Shown one piece after another: positions 43,948-53,301 of a stretch of 64,000 nucleotides of DNA; the stretch's first letter is position 1; the number at the start of each line of letters is the position of its first letter. Both the position numbers and the translations under genes were made by a program. The stretch comes from Nocardia carnea NBRC 14403 (GTDB taxonomy: Bacteria > Actinomycetota > Actinomycetes > Mycobacteriales > Mycobacteriaceae), in the NCBI RefSeq assembly GCF_000308515.1, contig NZ_BAFV01000039.1, positions 310,001 to 374,000 of the forward strand, in the 5' to 3' direction. Below the pieces are notes generated by a model, which made no database searches, was not told the origin of the DNA, and saw nothing but the letters and a program-made list of their open reading frames with translations.

Positions 43948-46287
43948 ATGAGCGAGATCCTGACGGCGTTCCTCGACACCTATGCCGACGCCCTGCGGCG
44001 TCATCTCGCCGCGCCCGAACGCGACGGGCTGGCCGAGGCCCACGAACTCGGCCGGCGCGCGCTCGTGGAGGGGATCAGCCTGCTCGACCTCACCGAGCAC
44101 CACTTCCGGGTGGCGAAACAGGTGCAGCTCGAAGCGGACGCGCAGGAAACCGCTGCCACCGGGGCCGCCCGCGCCGACAGCCCGCTCGCCGAGAACGCCC
44201 TCGAATTCCTGTTGCAGACCTTGATCACCCTCGATGTGGCCACCCGCGGCTACCTCGACGGCACCCGCCGCTACGAACAGCAGCGTTCCCGCGCCGACGA
44301 TCTCGCCGGACGTGACGAATTCCGTACGGCCCTGGTGGAATCGCTGCAGGACGGTTTCTTCGTCGCCGACGCCCGCGGCACGATCATCGAGGTCAACAAG
44401 GCGTTCGGTGAGCTCACCGGATACGGCGCGTGGGGCGTCCCCTATCCGATACCGCATCCGTGGTCGATACCGGAGGGACCGCGCTACCCCGACCTGGGAA
44501 CCGAGGCATCCCGGTTCGTGGTGCCGATCCAGCATCGGGACGGCCGGCGCCGTTGGATCGGAGTGAGTACCAGCGCACTGGTGAAACCGGACGGCGAGGA
44601 ACACATTTTCGTCGGCACCGTCCGCGATGTCACCGCCGAGCACGACGCCCAGGCCCGCGATCAGGCCGCCAACCGCCTCGCCACCGCTCTCGCCGCGGCG
44701 ACCACGGTGGCCGAGGTGCTCGAGGTGGGGCTCGACGAACTGCGGCGTACGGTCGGCGCGGAAACCGCGGTGGTGGCAGTCTGGGCCGCACATCAGGCGC
44801 CGGAGGTGTACGTCTCCGGGACACCGCCCACCGGGTCCACGGAGACGAGCGCCACCGGCCTCGAACCCGCCACCGAGGCCATTCTCAAACGCGCGCGACT
44901 GCGCCCGGGCCGCACCCTCATCGCCGTCCCCGAGGGCGCGGGCAGCGCGGAGGGGATCGTGGCACCGCTCGGCGAAACAGGGGATGCCGCCCTCTGGCTG
45001 CGGTTCGCCGTACCGCGGGTGGTCGACGCCGCCGATTGGACACTGTTCTCGCTGCTCATCGGGCACCTCAGTCTCGCCGTGCAGCGGGCACGCAACTTCG
45101 ACCAGGCCCGCTCGACCTCGCTGACCCTGCAGCGGGCCATGCTCGGCCCGATCGAACTCCCACCCCGCTTCTCGGTGCATTACGAGCCCGCGCTGCCGCC
45201 GCTCGAGATCGGCGGCGACTGGTACGACGTGGTGCCGCTACCGGACGGGACCATCGGGGTCGTGGTCGGTGACTGTGTGGGTCGTGGATTGTCCGCGGCC
45301 GTGGTGATGGGGCAGCTACGCACCGCCGCCCGCGCGCTGCTCCTACGCGGCGCCGGACCGGCGCAGCTGCTCACCGAACTGGATCCGGTGGCCGCGCGTA
45401 TCCCCGGCGCCCTGTGCACTACCGTCTGCGCGGCGGTCCTCGACCCGGTGCGCGGGCTGGTCCGCTACAGCAATGCCGGGCATATGCCGCCCATCCTGGC
45501 CGATGTGGACAAAACCGGCCGGCTGCTCGAAGGCGGCCGATCCGTTCCGCTGGCGACCTTCGAAACGCTGCGCCGCCCCGAGGCCACCACTCCCCTGCCA
45601 CCGGGATCGACCCTGGTGTTGTTCACCGACGGGCTGGTGGAACGCCGCGGCGAGGATATCGACGAGGGTTTCACGAAGATCGCCGAAACTCTGGCCGGTA
45701 CCGCCGAGAAACTGCCGCGCGAGGTGGCCGATTCGGTACTTTCGGCGCTGCGGCCGGACGGCGGATACGACGACGATATCGCCATGGTGGTCTACCGCCA
45801 GCCCCCGGAACCGCTGAAACTGGACCTACCCGCCCGGCCCGACCGGCTGACCATGCTGCGCCGCACCCTTACGGCCTGGCTGTCCGCGGCGGGGGTTCCG
45901 CACAACCTGACCGCCGATCTGGTCGCCGCGACCAACGAGGCGTGCAGCAACAGCATCGAACACGCCTACCAAGACGGCGCCGCGGATACCGAACGGGTGG
46001 TGATCACGGCCGAATGCGATGGCGACCGGGTGGTCATCGAAACCACCGATACCGGGACATGGCGGCCCCGCCCGGCGGATCCCGGTCCGCGGGGCCGGGG
46101 AATCGATATGATGCGGGCACTCACCGAGGAACTCGCGATCGACCATCCGGGCGCCGGCACCCGCGTGCGGATGTCGGTGACTCTGCCGGCGATCACGTTC
46201 CCGGTGGCCAGCGCCCTGCGCGGAACGAACAACCGCTCCCGCGGGGGTACGATGCAGCGAGATCGAGAGGCCCATGGCAGATTGTGA
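43948..46287 (+). CDS. Large PAS-GAF-PP2C-ATPase signalling hub (RsbU-like)
   Basis: A 779-residue multidomain protein. Residues about 1-115 form an RsbU-type N-terminal helical module (HELGRRALVEGISLLDLTEH), which in RsbU binds RsbT. Residues about 125-230 are a PAS domain (SLQDGFFVADARGTIIEVNK), and about 245-395 a GAF-like domain. Residues about 405-620 are a SpoIIE-type PP2C (GGDWYDVVPLPDGTIGVVVG, LVLFTDGLVERRGEDIDEGF, DDDIAMVV). Residues about 630-760 are a serine-kinase ATPase (AATNEACSNSIEHAYQDGAA). It could both activate RsbV-type proteins and rephosphorylate them. RsbV overlaps its end by 14 bases. Confidence 0.87.
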   Translation: MSEILTAFLDTYADALRRHLAAPERDGLAEAHELGRRALVEGISLLDLTEHHFRVAKQVQLEADAQETAATGAARADSPLAENALEFLLQTLITLDVATRGYLDGTRRYEQQRSRADDLAGRDEFRTALVESLQDGFFVADARGTIIEVNKAFGELTGYGAWGVPYPIPHPWSIPEGPRYPDLGTEASRFVVPIQHRDGRRRWIGVSTSALVKPDGEEHIFVGTVRDVTAEHDAQARDQAANRLATALAAATTVAEVLEVGLDELRRTVGAETAVVAVWAAHQAPEVYVSGTPPTGSTETSATGLEPATEAILKRARLRPGRTLIAVPEGAGSAEGIVAPLGETGDAALWLRFAVPRVVDAADWTLFSLLIGHLSLAVQRARNFDQARSTSLTLQRAMLGPIELPPRFSVHYEPALPPLEIGGDWYDVVPLPDGTIGVVVGDCVGRGLSAAVVMGQLRTAARALLLRGAGPAQLLTELDPVAARIPGALCTTVCAAVLDPVRGLVRYSNAGHMPPILADVDKTGRLLEGGRSVPLATFETLRRPEATTPLPPGSTLVLFTDGLVERRGEDIDEGFTKIAETLAGTAEKLPREVADSVLSALRPDGGYDDDIAMVVYRQPPEPLKLDLPARPDRLTMLRRTLTAWLSAAGVPHNLTADLVAATNEACSNSIEHAYQDGAADTERVVITAECDGDRVVIETTDTGTWRPRPADPGPRGRGIDMMRALTEELAIDHPGAGTRVRMSVTLPAITFPVASALRGTNNRSRGGTMQRDREAHGRL

Positions 46288-46672
46288 TGATGTGACGAAC
46301 TCTTCCCCGGACGCGAACCCACTGACGGATACGATGACGACTTCGGTCGCCGACCACGACGGCGTCACCGTGCTCACGGTGACCGGCGAGGTCGATCTCG
46401 CCACGGCACCCGCCCTGGAGACCGCGATCGACACGGCGCTCGACGCCGGCACTGGCCATTTGGTCATCGACCTCGCGGCCGTGAGCTTCCTGGCCTCGGC
46501 CGGGATGGCTGCATTGGTCGCCGCACATCAGCGCGCCGGGGACAAAACCACCATCGCCCTGGTCGCCGAGGGGCCGGCCACCAGCCGTCAGTTGAAGATG
46601 ACGGCACTGGACCAGGTCTTCGACCTGCATTCCACTCTCGACGGTGCACTGGCGAGCGCCCGGGGCGCCTGA
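46274..46672 (+). CDS. RsbV-type anti-sigma factor antagonist (STAS)
   Basis: A 132-residue STAS protein with a 20-residue acidic lead. GEVDLATAPALETAIDTALD and LVIDLAAVSFLASAGMAALV contain the conserved fold, with the phosphoacceptor serine in FLASAG. It should bind an anti-sigma kinase in its unphosphorylated form. The PP2C domain of the gene upstream, whose end it overlaps, is the probable activator. No sigma factor or separate anti-sigma gene follows. Confidence 0.86.
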   Translation: MADCDDVTNSSPDANPLTDTMTTSVADHDGVTVLTVTGEVDLATAPALETAIDTALDAGTGHLVIDLAAVSFLASAGMAALVAAHQRAGDKTTIALVAEGPATSRQLKMTALDQVFDLHSTLDGALASARGA

Positions 46673-47367
46673 CCTCACCGCTGCCCCGGCGATCCGCCCG
46701 GCTCGACCGGCGGTCGCCGGGGACTGCGGCACCGCACGATTCCCGTAACCGGCGATTCGAATCTCGTCGGGCTTCGCACACTGCCCACGAGAGGACAGGG
46801 CCCGCGCATCCCGGGATACGCGGGCCACAGCATTCCGAATTCGGGCGAAAACCTGGACGGCATTCGGGCGAAACCTGCACAGCCACGGCTACGGAGGCCC
46901 TGCCCGCGAACAGTCCCTCCGAACTTGCCCTTTTCTGCCCACGGCTTCGCGGCCACGCCCGGCACGCCGGACCGCCCTGCTCGCCGGCAATCCGACCGGG
47001 TCGGCCGGTCGTTCGCAGAGGCGGAGTCCGCCCAACCCCGAATCGAGCGGGCGGCGGCCCCGGGGACTCTCCCGGCGGCCGAAGTCGGCGATACGGCGGA
47101 ACTCATGGGCTCGTCGGTCTGCCGTTGACCGCCCATTCCGGGACCGCGGTACCGGCTCAGTTCACATCTGCGGCCCCAGTCGGCCATGGTGCCTTGGATC
47201 GGCCCGGCGAGGTCGAATGGACCCCGACCATGATGCCGATCTGCGGCCGATGAGGTTTATCGTCGCGTCAACCGGCGATACGGCAGGATTCCTGGAGTTC
47301 GAGGCCGGGCATTCCAGCCGGGCACGGGAGGCCGTCGCTTGCCTCGCGCACCCGGCTGGGGCTCAGG
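46673..47367. other. Long region without a convincing gene (695 bp)
   Basis: The stretch between the rsb operon and the F420 enzyme has open frames on both strands, but their products are rich in Arg, Pro and Gly and show no fold. It contains a 28-bp palindrome (46799-46826) and an imperfect direct repeat of about 20 bp with the core ATTCGGGCGAAA (46839-46850 and 46862-46873). It may be an untranslated or structured-RNA region or degraded sequence. Confidence 0.5.
46799..46826. terminator. 28-bp palindrome, possible rsb operon terminator
   Basis: GGCCCGCG, one mismatched base, ATCCC, then the complementary halves; only one base pair of 14 is mispaired. It lies 126 bases after the rsbV stop. 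It could be a terminator or a protein site; there is no poly-T tract. Confidence 0.4.
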
Positions 47368-48408
47368 TCAGTCGCAGAGGGTGCGGAGTTGTTCGATCAG
47401 CGCGACCCGTTCGGCCGGGGTGGCCGCCAGTGGCGCGACATTGAGGACGGTGACGCCGGCTTCGGCGAAGGCGGCGATCCGTTCCTTGACGTATCCCGCC
47501 GGGCCGATGAGCGAGACATCCCGGACCAGCTGGTCGGGGACGACCTGGGTCGCCTCGTCCTTCTTCCCCGCGAGGTACAGCTCCTGGATGCGGTCGGCCT
47601 CGGCGCCGTAGCCGTACTTGGTGGCGAGGGTGTGGTAGAAGTTCTTGCCCTTGGCGCCCATACCGCCGATGTAGAGCGCGAGCATGGGTTTGACGAAGTC
47701 CAGGAGCGGCTCGACGTTCTCACCGATTGCCAGCGCCGGCCCGGCGTAGACGTCGAGCGGGCCGAGTTCGGGGGCACGCTTCTGTGCGCCCGCACGCAGG
47801 GCGTCACCGAAGACGGCGTCGGCGCGTTCGGGCAAGAAGAAAATCGGCTGCCAGCCTTCGGCGACTTCCGCGGCCAGGGCGACGTTCTTCGGGCCGAGTG
47901 CGGCCAGTAGCACCGGGATACGTTCGCGGACAGGGTGATTGATCAGCTTCAACGGCTTGCCGAGCCCGGTACCGGCACCTTCGGGAAGCGGGATCTGATA
48001 GTACTTGCCCTGGTAGGTGAGCCGTTCCCGGCGCCACACCTTGCGGCAGATCTCGATGAGCTCGCGGGTACGCCCGATCGGCGCATCGTAGGGAACGCCG
48101 TGGAAGCCCTCGATGACCTGCGGTCCGGAAGCGCCCAGGCCGAGCACGAAACGACCGTCGGAGACGAAATCGAGCCCGGCCGCGGTCATCGCGGTCAGCG
48201 TGGGTGTGCGGGTGTAGAGCTGCATGATTCCCGAGGCCAGTTGCAGCCGGGAGGTTTTGGCCGCCAGGTAGCCCAGGGCGCTCACCGCGTCGAACGAGTA
48301 CGCCTCGGGGACGAACACGATATCCAGGCCGGCCCGTTCCAAATCGGCCACTTCAGCCGCGGCTTCCGTGAAACCGCCCGAATAATTGATGCTCAATCCG
48401 ATCCGCAT
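47368..48408 (-). CDS. LLM-class F420-dependent oxidoreductase
   Basis: A 346-residue luciferase-like TIM-barrel enzyme of the F420-dependent class. MRIGLSINYSGGFTEAAAEV opens the barrel, ARAGLDIVF-like text and VLGLGASGPQVIEGFHGVPY mark the cofactor side, and GRTRELIEICRKVWRRERLT is a family helix. It probably hydrogenates or oxidises a hydrophobic substrate. ATG 48408 with GAGG close upstream is chosen. The divergent cyclodeaminase-like gene begins 130 bases away. Confidence 0.88.
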   Translation of the reverse strand: MRIGLSINYSGGFTEAAAEVADLERAGLDIVFVPEAYSFDAVSALGYLAAKTSRLQLASGIMQLYTRTPTLTAMTAAGLDFVSDGRFVLGLGASGPQVIEGFHGVPYDAPIGRTRELIEICRKVWRRERLTYQGKYYQIPLPEGAGTGLGKPLKLINHPVRERIPVLLAALGPKNVALAAEVAEGWQPIFFLPERADAVFGDALRAGAQKRAPELGPLDVYAGPALAIGENVEPLLDFVKPMLALYIGGMGAKGKNFYHTLATKYGYGAEADRIQELYLAGKKDEATQVVPDQLVRDVSLIGPAGYVKERIAAFAEAGVTVLNVAPLAATPAERVALIEQLRTLCD

Positions 48409-48537
48409 GCCCTCAACATAAACCCGGCTACGGGGTGGCCCGGCACCGGCCACGCCGGGAGACGCGGTAGGTTGAGGGCAGTAACCCCGTGCGCAGTGCA
48501 GCTAACTTCGAGCTACCGTGTCGAGAAAGGCCTGATC

Positions 48538-49197
48538 GTGTCGCAGCCCACCCAATCGCCCCAACCCACCGAAGCCGGTTTCGGCGGGTCGCCGATCGGC
48601 GACTACCTGGGCGAACTCGCGGCGAAGGTGCCCGCACCGGGCGGCGGCGCGGTCGCCGCACTGCATGCGGCCCAGGGGGCGGCACTGGTCGCCATGGTCG
48701 CGCGGTACACCACCCGGGCCAAGGACGCCGAGCACCGACCGGTCGTCGACCGGATCATCGAGGCGGCCGACGCGGCGCGTGAGCGCGCGCTCGCCCTCGC
48801 CGACGCCGACGCCGCTGCCTTCACCGCGGTAGGAGCGGCCTACAAGCTGCCCAAGGAATCCGAGAGCGAGAAGGCCGAGCGGGGCGCCGCAATCGAGGCA
48901 GCACTGCTCGAGGCCGCCCGGGTTCCGGCGGCCGTGGTCGACGCGGCCGACGGCGTGCTGGCCCTCGCAGCCGAATTGCTGCCGATCGGAAACACGAATG
49001 TAGTCACCGATATCGGCGCTGCCGGCGCAGCCGCACGGGCCGCCGCGGTGACCTCACAACTGAATATCGAGATCAATCTGGGGTCACTTCCGGATGCGCG
49101 CGCCGCGGCATTCACCGAGGTCCTCGGCCGGATTTCGGAAATCACCGCACGCGCGGATTCGCTACACCAGGAAGTGCTCCATGCGGTCCGTACCTGA
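48538..49197 (+). CDS. Cyclodeaminase/cyclohydrolase family protein
   Basis: A 219-residue all-helical protein of the formiminotransferase-cyclodeaminase family. IGDYLGELAAKVPAPGGGAV is the signature, with AAQGAALVAMVARYTTRAKD and IGNTNVVTDIGAAGAAARAA later. Family members act on 5-formimino- or methenyl-tetrahydrofolate. Without a formiminotransferase partner here the reaction is uncertain. GTG 48538 follows AAAGG by seven bases. A hairpin immediately after the stop probably ends the transcript. Confidence 0.83.
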   Translation: MSQPTQSPQPTEAGFGGSPIGDYLGELAAKVPAPGGGAVAALHAAQGAALVAMVARYTTRAKDAEHRPVVDRIIEAADAARERALALADADAAAFTAVGAAYKLPKESESEKAERGAAIEAALLEAARVPAAVVDAADGVLALAAELLPIGNTNVVTDIGAAGAAARAAAVTSQLNIEINLGSLPDARAAAFTEVLGRISEITARADSLHQEVLHAVRT

Positions 49198-49199
49198 AA

Positions 49200-49221
49200 C
49201 GCGTGCACATATCTGCACGCG
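49200..49221 (+). terminator. Hairpin after the cyclodeaminase-like gene
   Basis: Perfect 8-bp arms CGCGTGCA and TGCACGCG with a six-base loop, starting three bases after the stop codon at 49197. There is no U-tract, but the position suits termination. Confidence 0.6.
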
Positions 49222-49415
49222 CGAATTAACCAGGTATATGCCGAACTGGGATTATTCGGGATATCAGTAAGAAGACGGCACGGGTAGAATGGGCGGCGTT
49301 CGGAGATATTCACAGTGCTCCACCGCTCGACCCAGGCACCATCGGCTAGACCGGCCGGCGGAGTTCCGGTGGCCGGGAACTGTTTGCTCCAGCTCGACGA
49401 GTGCAGGAGGTAACG

Positions 49416-49697
49416 GTGAGGATCGGGTACACATCGACGCCGGAAGCGGCGGAAGTCTCTGAGCCGGGAATCGATGTCATCACCGAACACGGAGTCGTAT
49501 CCAATATCGCCGACTGCTCGGCAGATCCGGGCACTTTGACACCGGGCCAGGCCCGGCGCGCCCACGATATCCACAGACTCTGTTCTCCCGAATGTCTGGT
49601 CCGTAGACGCGCAGGCCTCACCCTGGCCATCGCCGCACCACCGGACCGGCCTGCTTTCGGTATTTCGCCCGGCCGTTCGGCCCGTTACGGCGATTGA
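49416..49697 (+). CDS. Small protein of unknown function (93 residues)
   Basis: GTG 49416 has AGGAGG six bases upstream, a near-ideal ribosome site. The product is 93 residues: VRIGYTSTPEAAEVSEPG at the start, then ITEHGVVSNIADCSADPG and ARRAHDIHRLCSPECLVRRR. It contains three cysteines and a histidine pair, but no known fold is visible. It lies 178 bases before the glycosyltransferase gene, and its composition resembles real genes here. I cannot assign a function. Confidence 0.62.
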   Translation: MRIGYTSTPEAAEVSEPGIDVITEHGVVSNIADCSADPGTLTPGQARRAHDIHRLCSPECLVRRRAGLTLAIAAPPDRPAFGISPGRSARYGD

Positions 49698-49875
49698 TAT
49701 TCCCGCGCGGCGGAGGCGAACAGCCCCGCACGCCGCGCTTCATTCTGCCCGCCGGAATATTCCGGCGTGCTTTCGATAGCTCCACGCGCTCCCAACGAAT
49801 GGTTCGTGATCAGCTCCACCCATTGGCCGGGCGGCGCTCGACAACTGTCGTGCGGCCACAAAACGAGGAGGAAAG

Positions 49876-51123
49876 TTGAGCACCATATTCACGAATGCGG
49901 AATCCGAACCGGATACTCCGGCGCGAAAACCCCGGCGCGCCCGCTTCGGCGGAGCCGGGCGTAACCACCCGCTGAACATCGTGCTGGTCGCGCCCCCGTA
50001 TTTCGATGTGCCCCCGGCCGGTTACGGCGGCGTCGAGGCCGTGGTGGCCGAACTCGCCGACACGCTGGTCGCGCGCGGGCACCGGGTGACGCTGCTGGGC
50101 GCCGGAAAGCCCGGTACGGAAGCGGAATTCGTGCCGGTCTGGGAGACCACTCAGGCCGATCGGCTGGGCGACCCGTTCCCCGAGGTCGTCAATGCCCTGA
50201 AGGTGCGGCGCATGGTGGAGAAACTGGCCCGCTCCCGCCATATCGACATCATTCACGACCACACGTTCGCCGGCCCGCTGAACGCCCCGGCCTACGAGAA
50301 CCTGGGCATCCCCACCGCGGTCACCGTGCACGGGCCGGTCGACAACGATATGTGGGAGTACTACGGATCTCTCGACGAGCACACCCGCCTGGTCGCGATC
50401 AGTGACCGGCAGCGGGAGCTCGCGCCGAGTTTCAACTGGATCGGCCGGGTGCACAACGCATTGCGCCCGAGCGAATGGCCCTTCCGCACCGAGAAGCAGG
50501 ACTATGCACTGTTCCTCGGCCGTTACGCCCCGTACAAGGGACCGCAGCTGGCCCTGCGGGCCGCGCACGAGGCCGGGATCAAACTCATCCTGGCCGGTAA
50601 ATGCAACGAGCCGCCGGAGAAGGCGTTCTTCGCCAAGGAGATCGAACCGCTGCTCACCGATACCGACCACATCTTCGGGGAAGCCGATGCGGTCGCCAAA
50701 CGCGAACTACTGGCCGGTGCGCGCTGCCTGCTGTTCCCGATCCGCTGGGAAGAGCCCTTCGGCATCGTGATGATCGAGGCGATGGCCTGCGGTACCCCGG
50801 TGGTGGCGTTGCGTGGCGGTGCGGTGGAGGAGGTGATCGAAGACGGTGTCACCGGCATCATCTGCGATCATCCGGACGAATTGCCCGCCGCCATCGCGAA
50901 AGCGAGTGAACTCGACCCGCATGCCTGCCGCCGCCGCGTCGAAGATTATTTCGGCGTGGATCAGCTCGGTGCGGGCTACGAGGCCGCCTACTACCGCATA
51001 CTCGATGCATGGGACGAGGCCCACAGCAGGGGCCAGGCACTGTCCGCCGTCGGTATGCGCCGCACCGCGGTACCCGCGATCCGCGCCGACGCCGGCACGA
51101 CACCGGTATGGAGTAGGGCATGA
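49876..51123 (+). CDS. Glycosyltransferase, GT4 family
   Basis: A 415-residue GT-B retaining glycosyltransferase. The N-terminal NIVLVAPPYFDVPPAGYGGV loop binds the acceptor, DIIHDHTFAGPLNAPAYENL follows, and the C-terminal RWEEPFGIVMIEAMACGTPV with VVALRGGAVEEVIEDGVTG is the E-x7-E donor site. TTG 49876 with GAGGAGGAAAG directly upstream is the start. Its stop overlaps the start of the glucosidase gene (51120-51123), which suggests an oligosaccharide or glycan made and trimmed by one operon. Confidence 0.9.
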   Translation: MSTIFTNAESEPDTPARKPRRARFGGAGRNHPLNIVLVAPPYFDVPPAGYGGVEAVVAELADTLVARGHRVTLLGAGKPGTEAEFVPVWETTQADRLGDPFPEVVNALKVRRMVEKLARSRHIDIIHDHTFAGPLNAPAYENLGIPTAVTVHGPVDNDMWEYYGSLDEHTRLVAISDRQRELAPSFNWIGRVHNALRPSEWPFRTEKQDYALFLGRYAPYKGPQLALRAAHEAGIKLILAGKCNEPPEKAFFAKEIEPLLTDTDHIFGEADAVAKRELLAGARCLLFPIRWEEPFGIVMIEAMACGTPVVALRGGAVEEVIEDGVTGIICDHPDELPAAIAKASELDPHACRRRVEDYFGVDQLGAGYEAAYYRILDAWDEAHSRGQALSAVGMRRTAVPAIRADAGTTPVWSRA

Positions 51124-53231
51124 ATGCAACGCCGAGTATTCTCAACTCCGGCCAGCCCGCCGCCATCAATGGCGGCGGGGGGACGGTCACCCTGGTCGAG
51201 GCAAGCACGTTCTGCCTTTCCGACCCACTCGGCGATATCCATTCCGGCACTTCGCAAGGACTGTTCTATCGCGATGCGCGGGTGATCTCGCGCTGGGAAC
51301 TACGCCTGGACGGCCAGCCCGCCGAACATCTGACGGTACTCACGCCGGAGGCGTTCAAAGGCCGGTTCATCCTGCGTAAACCCCCGCGGGCCGGGGTCGC
51401 CGACAGCACCGTGCTGGTGGTCCGCCGCCGGCTCATCGGCAACGGGCTCAAAGAGGCCATCTCCGTGCACAACCTCGGGCACGAGGACACGGCGATGACC
51501 ATCACCCTGTTCGTCGACTCCGATTTCGCCGACCTGTTCGCGGTGAAGGAGGGTCGTAACCACGGCGGCGGTGCCGAACACAACGCCGTCGACGGCGATC
51601 TGCATCTGACCGACCACAACGAACCGGGCCGCGGCCTGACCGTCACCGCCACCGGCGGGGCGGTCATGCTGCCCGGCACCATCACCTGGCAGGTGGTGGT
51701 GCCGGCGCGGGGGCGCTGGGATACCGAAATCCTGGCTCAGCCCGTGGTCTCGCACCGCAGGGTGCAGATGGCTTTCGGTGACGACGAGGACAGCCCGATC
51801 AGCCGGTTGAAGGCGTGGCGGGCCACCGCCACCGATCTGACCGCCACCGATCCGTCGCTGTCCGACGTCCTGCAACGCACCGAGAGCGATCTGGGCGCCC
51901 TGCGTATCGACGGCAGTACCGACGGCGCCCCGGCTTACGTGGCCGCGGGCGCACCCTGGTTCATGGCGCTGTTCGGCCGGGACAGTCTGCTCACCTCCTG
52001 GATGGCGCTCCCCCTGGATTCGGCACTCGCGGTCGGCACCCTGCGCCGACTGGCGGATCTACAGGGCACGAAAGTCAATCCGATCACCGAGGAAGAGCCG
52101 GGACGCATCATGCACGAGATGCGGCACGGCCCTGCCAGCGGCCAGGTCCTCGGCGGCACCGTGTACTACGGGTCGGTCGATGCCACACCGCTGTTCGTCA
52201 TGCTGCTGGCCGAATGCTGGCGCTGGGGCGCCGGAGACGCGGTGGTCCGCGAACTGCTCCCGGCAGCGGACGCGGCGCTGGCCTGGATCGACGAATACGG
52301 TGACAGCGACGGCGACGGGTTCGTCGAATACCGTCGCAAAACCGATCGCGGACTGAGCAATCAGGGCTGGAAGGACAGCTTCGACGCGATCAACGACGCA
52401 ACCGGACATCTGGCCGAACCGTCCATCGCGCTGTGCGAGGTCCAGGGCTATGTGTACGCGGCGCGCCGCGCCCGCGCCCAGCTCGCCGAATATTTCGGCG
52501 ATACGGGCACCGCCGAACGCCTGCGCGAACAGGCCGAAACGCTCAAGGCACAGTTCGACGAGGCCTTCTGGGTCGCCAAGAACGGCTGGTACGCGGTCGC
52601 CCTGGACGGCCAGAAGAACCAGGTCGACGCCCTGACCAGTAACGCCGCGCAATGCCTGTGGACGGGTATCGTCTCCGACGAACGCGCCGCCGAGCTGATC
52701 GAACGGCTCGCCGATGCGGCCATGGACAGCGGCTTCGGGCTGCGCACCCTGGCCTCCTCGATGGGCGCCTTCAATCCGATGAGCTATCACAACGGCTCGG
52801 TGTGGCCGCACGACACCGCCATCGCCGTGGCCGGACTGTTGCGGTATCGGCATATTCCGGGTGCGAGCGAACTGGCCGAACGGCTCACCACCGGCCTGCT
52901 CGACGCGGCCGGCGAGTTCGGCGGGCGGCTACCCGAATTGTTCTGCGGATTCGCCCGCACCGATTTCCGTTCACCGGTCCCCTACCCCACCTCCTGCTCT
53001 CCGCAGGCCTGGGCGAGCGCCGCCCCGCTGCTGCTGGTGCGCTCTTTCCTCGGGCTGTCCCCGTGCGCGCCGACACGCACCCTGCGGGTGACCCCGCAAC
53101 TTCCACGGGAATGGGGCAAGGTCGGACTGACCGACCTGCGCTTGGGTCCGGCCACGGTGAGCATTCACGCCGAAGGCTCGACCATGCATGTGCACGGGCT
53201 ACCCGATGACTGGAAACTTGTCACCGAATAG
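51120..53231 (+). CDS. Amylo-alpha-1,6-glucosidase / glycogen-debranching-like glycoside hydrolase
   Basis: A 703-residue protein. The N-terminal part (about 1-230) is a beta-sandwich (LSDPLGDIHSGTSQGLFYRD). The C-terminal (alpha/alpha)6 barrel of the glycogen-debranching-like class has PWFMALFGRDSLLTSWMALP, SDGDGFVEYRRKTDRGLSNQ then GWKDSFDAI, and MGAFNPMSYHNGSVWPHDTA. Such proteins trim alpha-glucans or act on glucosylglycerate-type products. It is coupled to the GT4 gene by a four-base overlap, so it may process the product of that enzyme. Confidence 0.9.
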   Translation: MNATPSILNSGQPAAINGGGGTVTLVEASTFCLSDPLGDIHSGTSQGLFYRDARVISRWELRLDGQPAEHLTVLTPEAFKGRFILRKPPRAGVADSTVLVVRRRLIGNGLKEAISVHNLGHEDTAMTITLFVDSDFADLFAVKEGRNHGGGAEHNAVDGDLHLTDHNEPGRGLTVTATGGAVMLPGTITWQVVVPARGRWDTEILAQPVVSHRRVQMAFGDDEDSPISRLKAWRATATDLTATDPSLSDVLQRTESDLGALRIDGSTDGAPAYVAAGAPWFMALFGRDSLLTSWMALPLDSALAVGTLRRLADLQGTKVNPITEEEPGRIMHEMRHGPASGQVLGGTVYYGSVDATPLFVMLLAECWRWGAGDAVVRELLPAADAALAWIDEYGDSDGDGFVEYRRKTDRGLSNQGWKDSFDAINDATGHLAEPSIALCEVQGYVYAARRARAQLAEYFGDTGTAERLREQAETLKAQFDEAFWVAKNGWYAVALDGQKNQVDALTSNAAQCLWTGIVSDERAAELIERLADAAMDSGFGLRTLASSMGAFNPMSYHNGSVWPHDTAIAVAGLLRYRHIPGASELAERLTTGLLDAAGEFGGRLPELFCGFARTDFRSPVPYPTSCSPQAWASAAPLLLVRSFLGLSPCAPTRTLRVTPQLPREWGKVGLTDLRLGPATVSIHAEGSTMHVHGLPDDWKLVTE

Positions 53232-53301
53232 CAATCGCTCGGTGTGTCTACATCGCAAACAGGTGCCGGGACGATATCCTTGCTGGTTTAGTTGATCATG
53301 G

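Noticed and set aside
46675..47187. 170-codon minus-strand frame after the rsb operon
   Set aside because: Composition is Arg/Gly/Pro-rich without any fold or motif, there is no ribosome site, and the product reads like a shadow of noncoding high-GC DNA.
47217..47444. 75-codon plus-strand frame, starting ATG after GAGG
   Set aside because: It runs 77 bases into the convergent F420 enzyme gene, and its second half is an antisense shadow. The start MDPDHDADLR looks plausible but is not enough.
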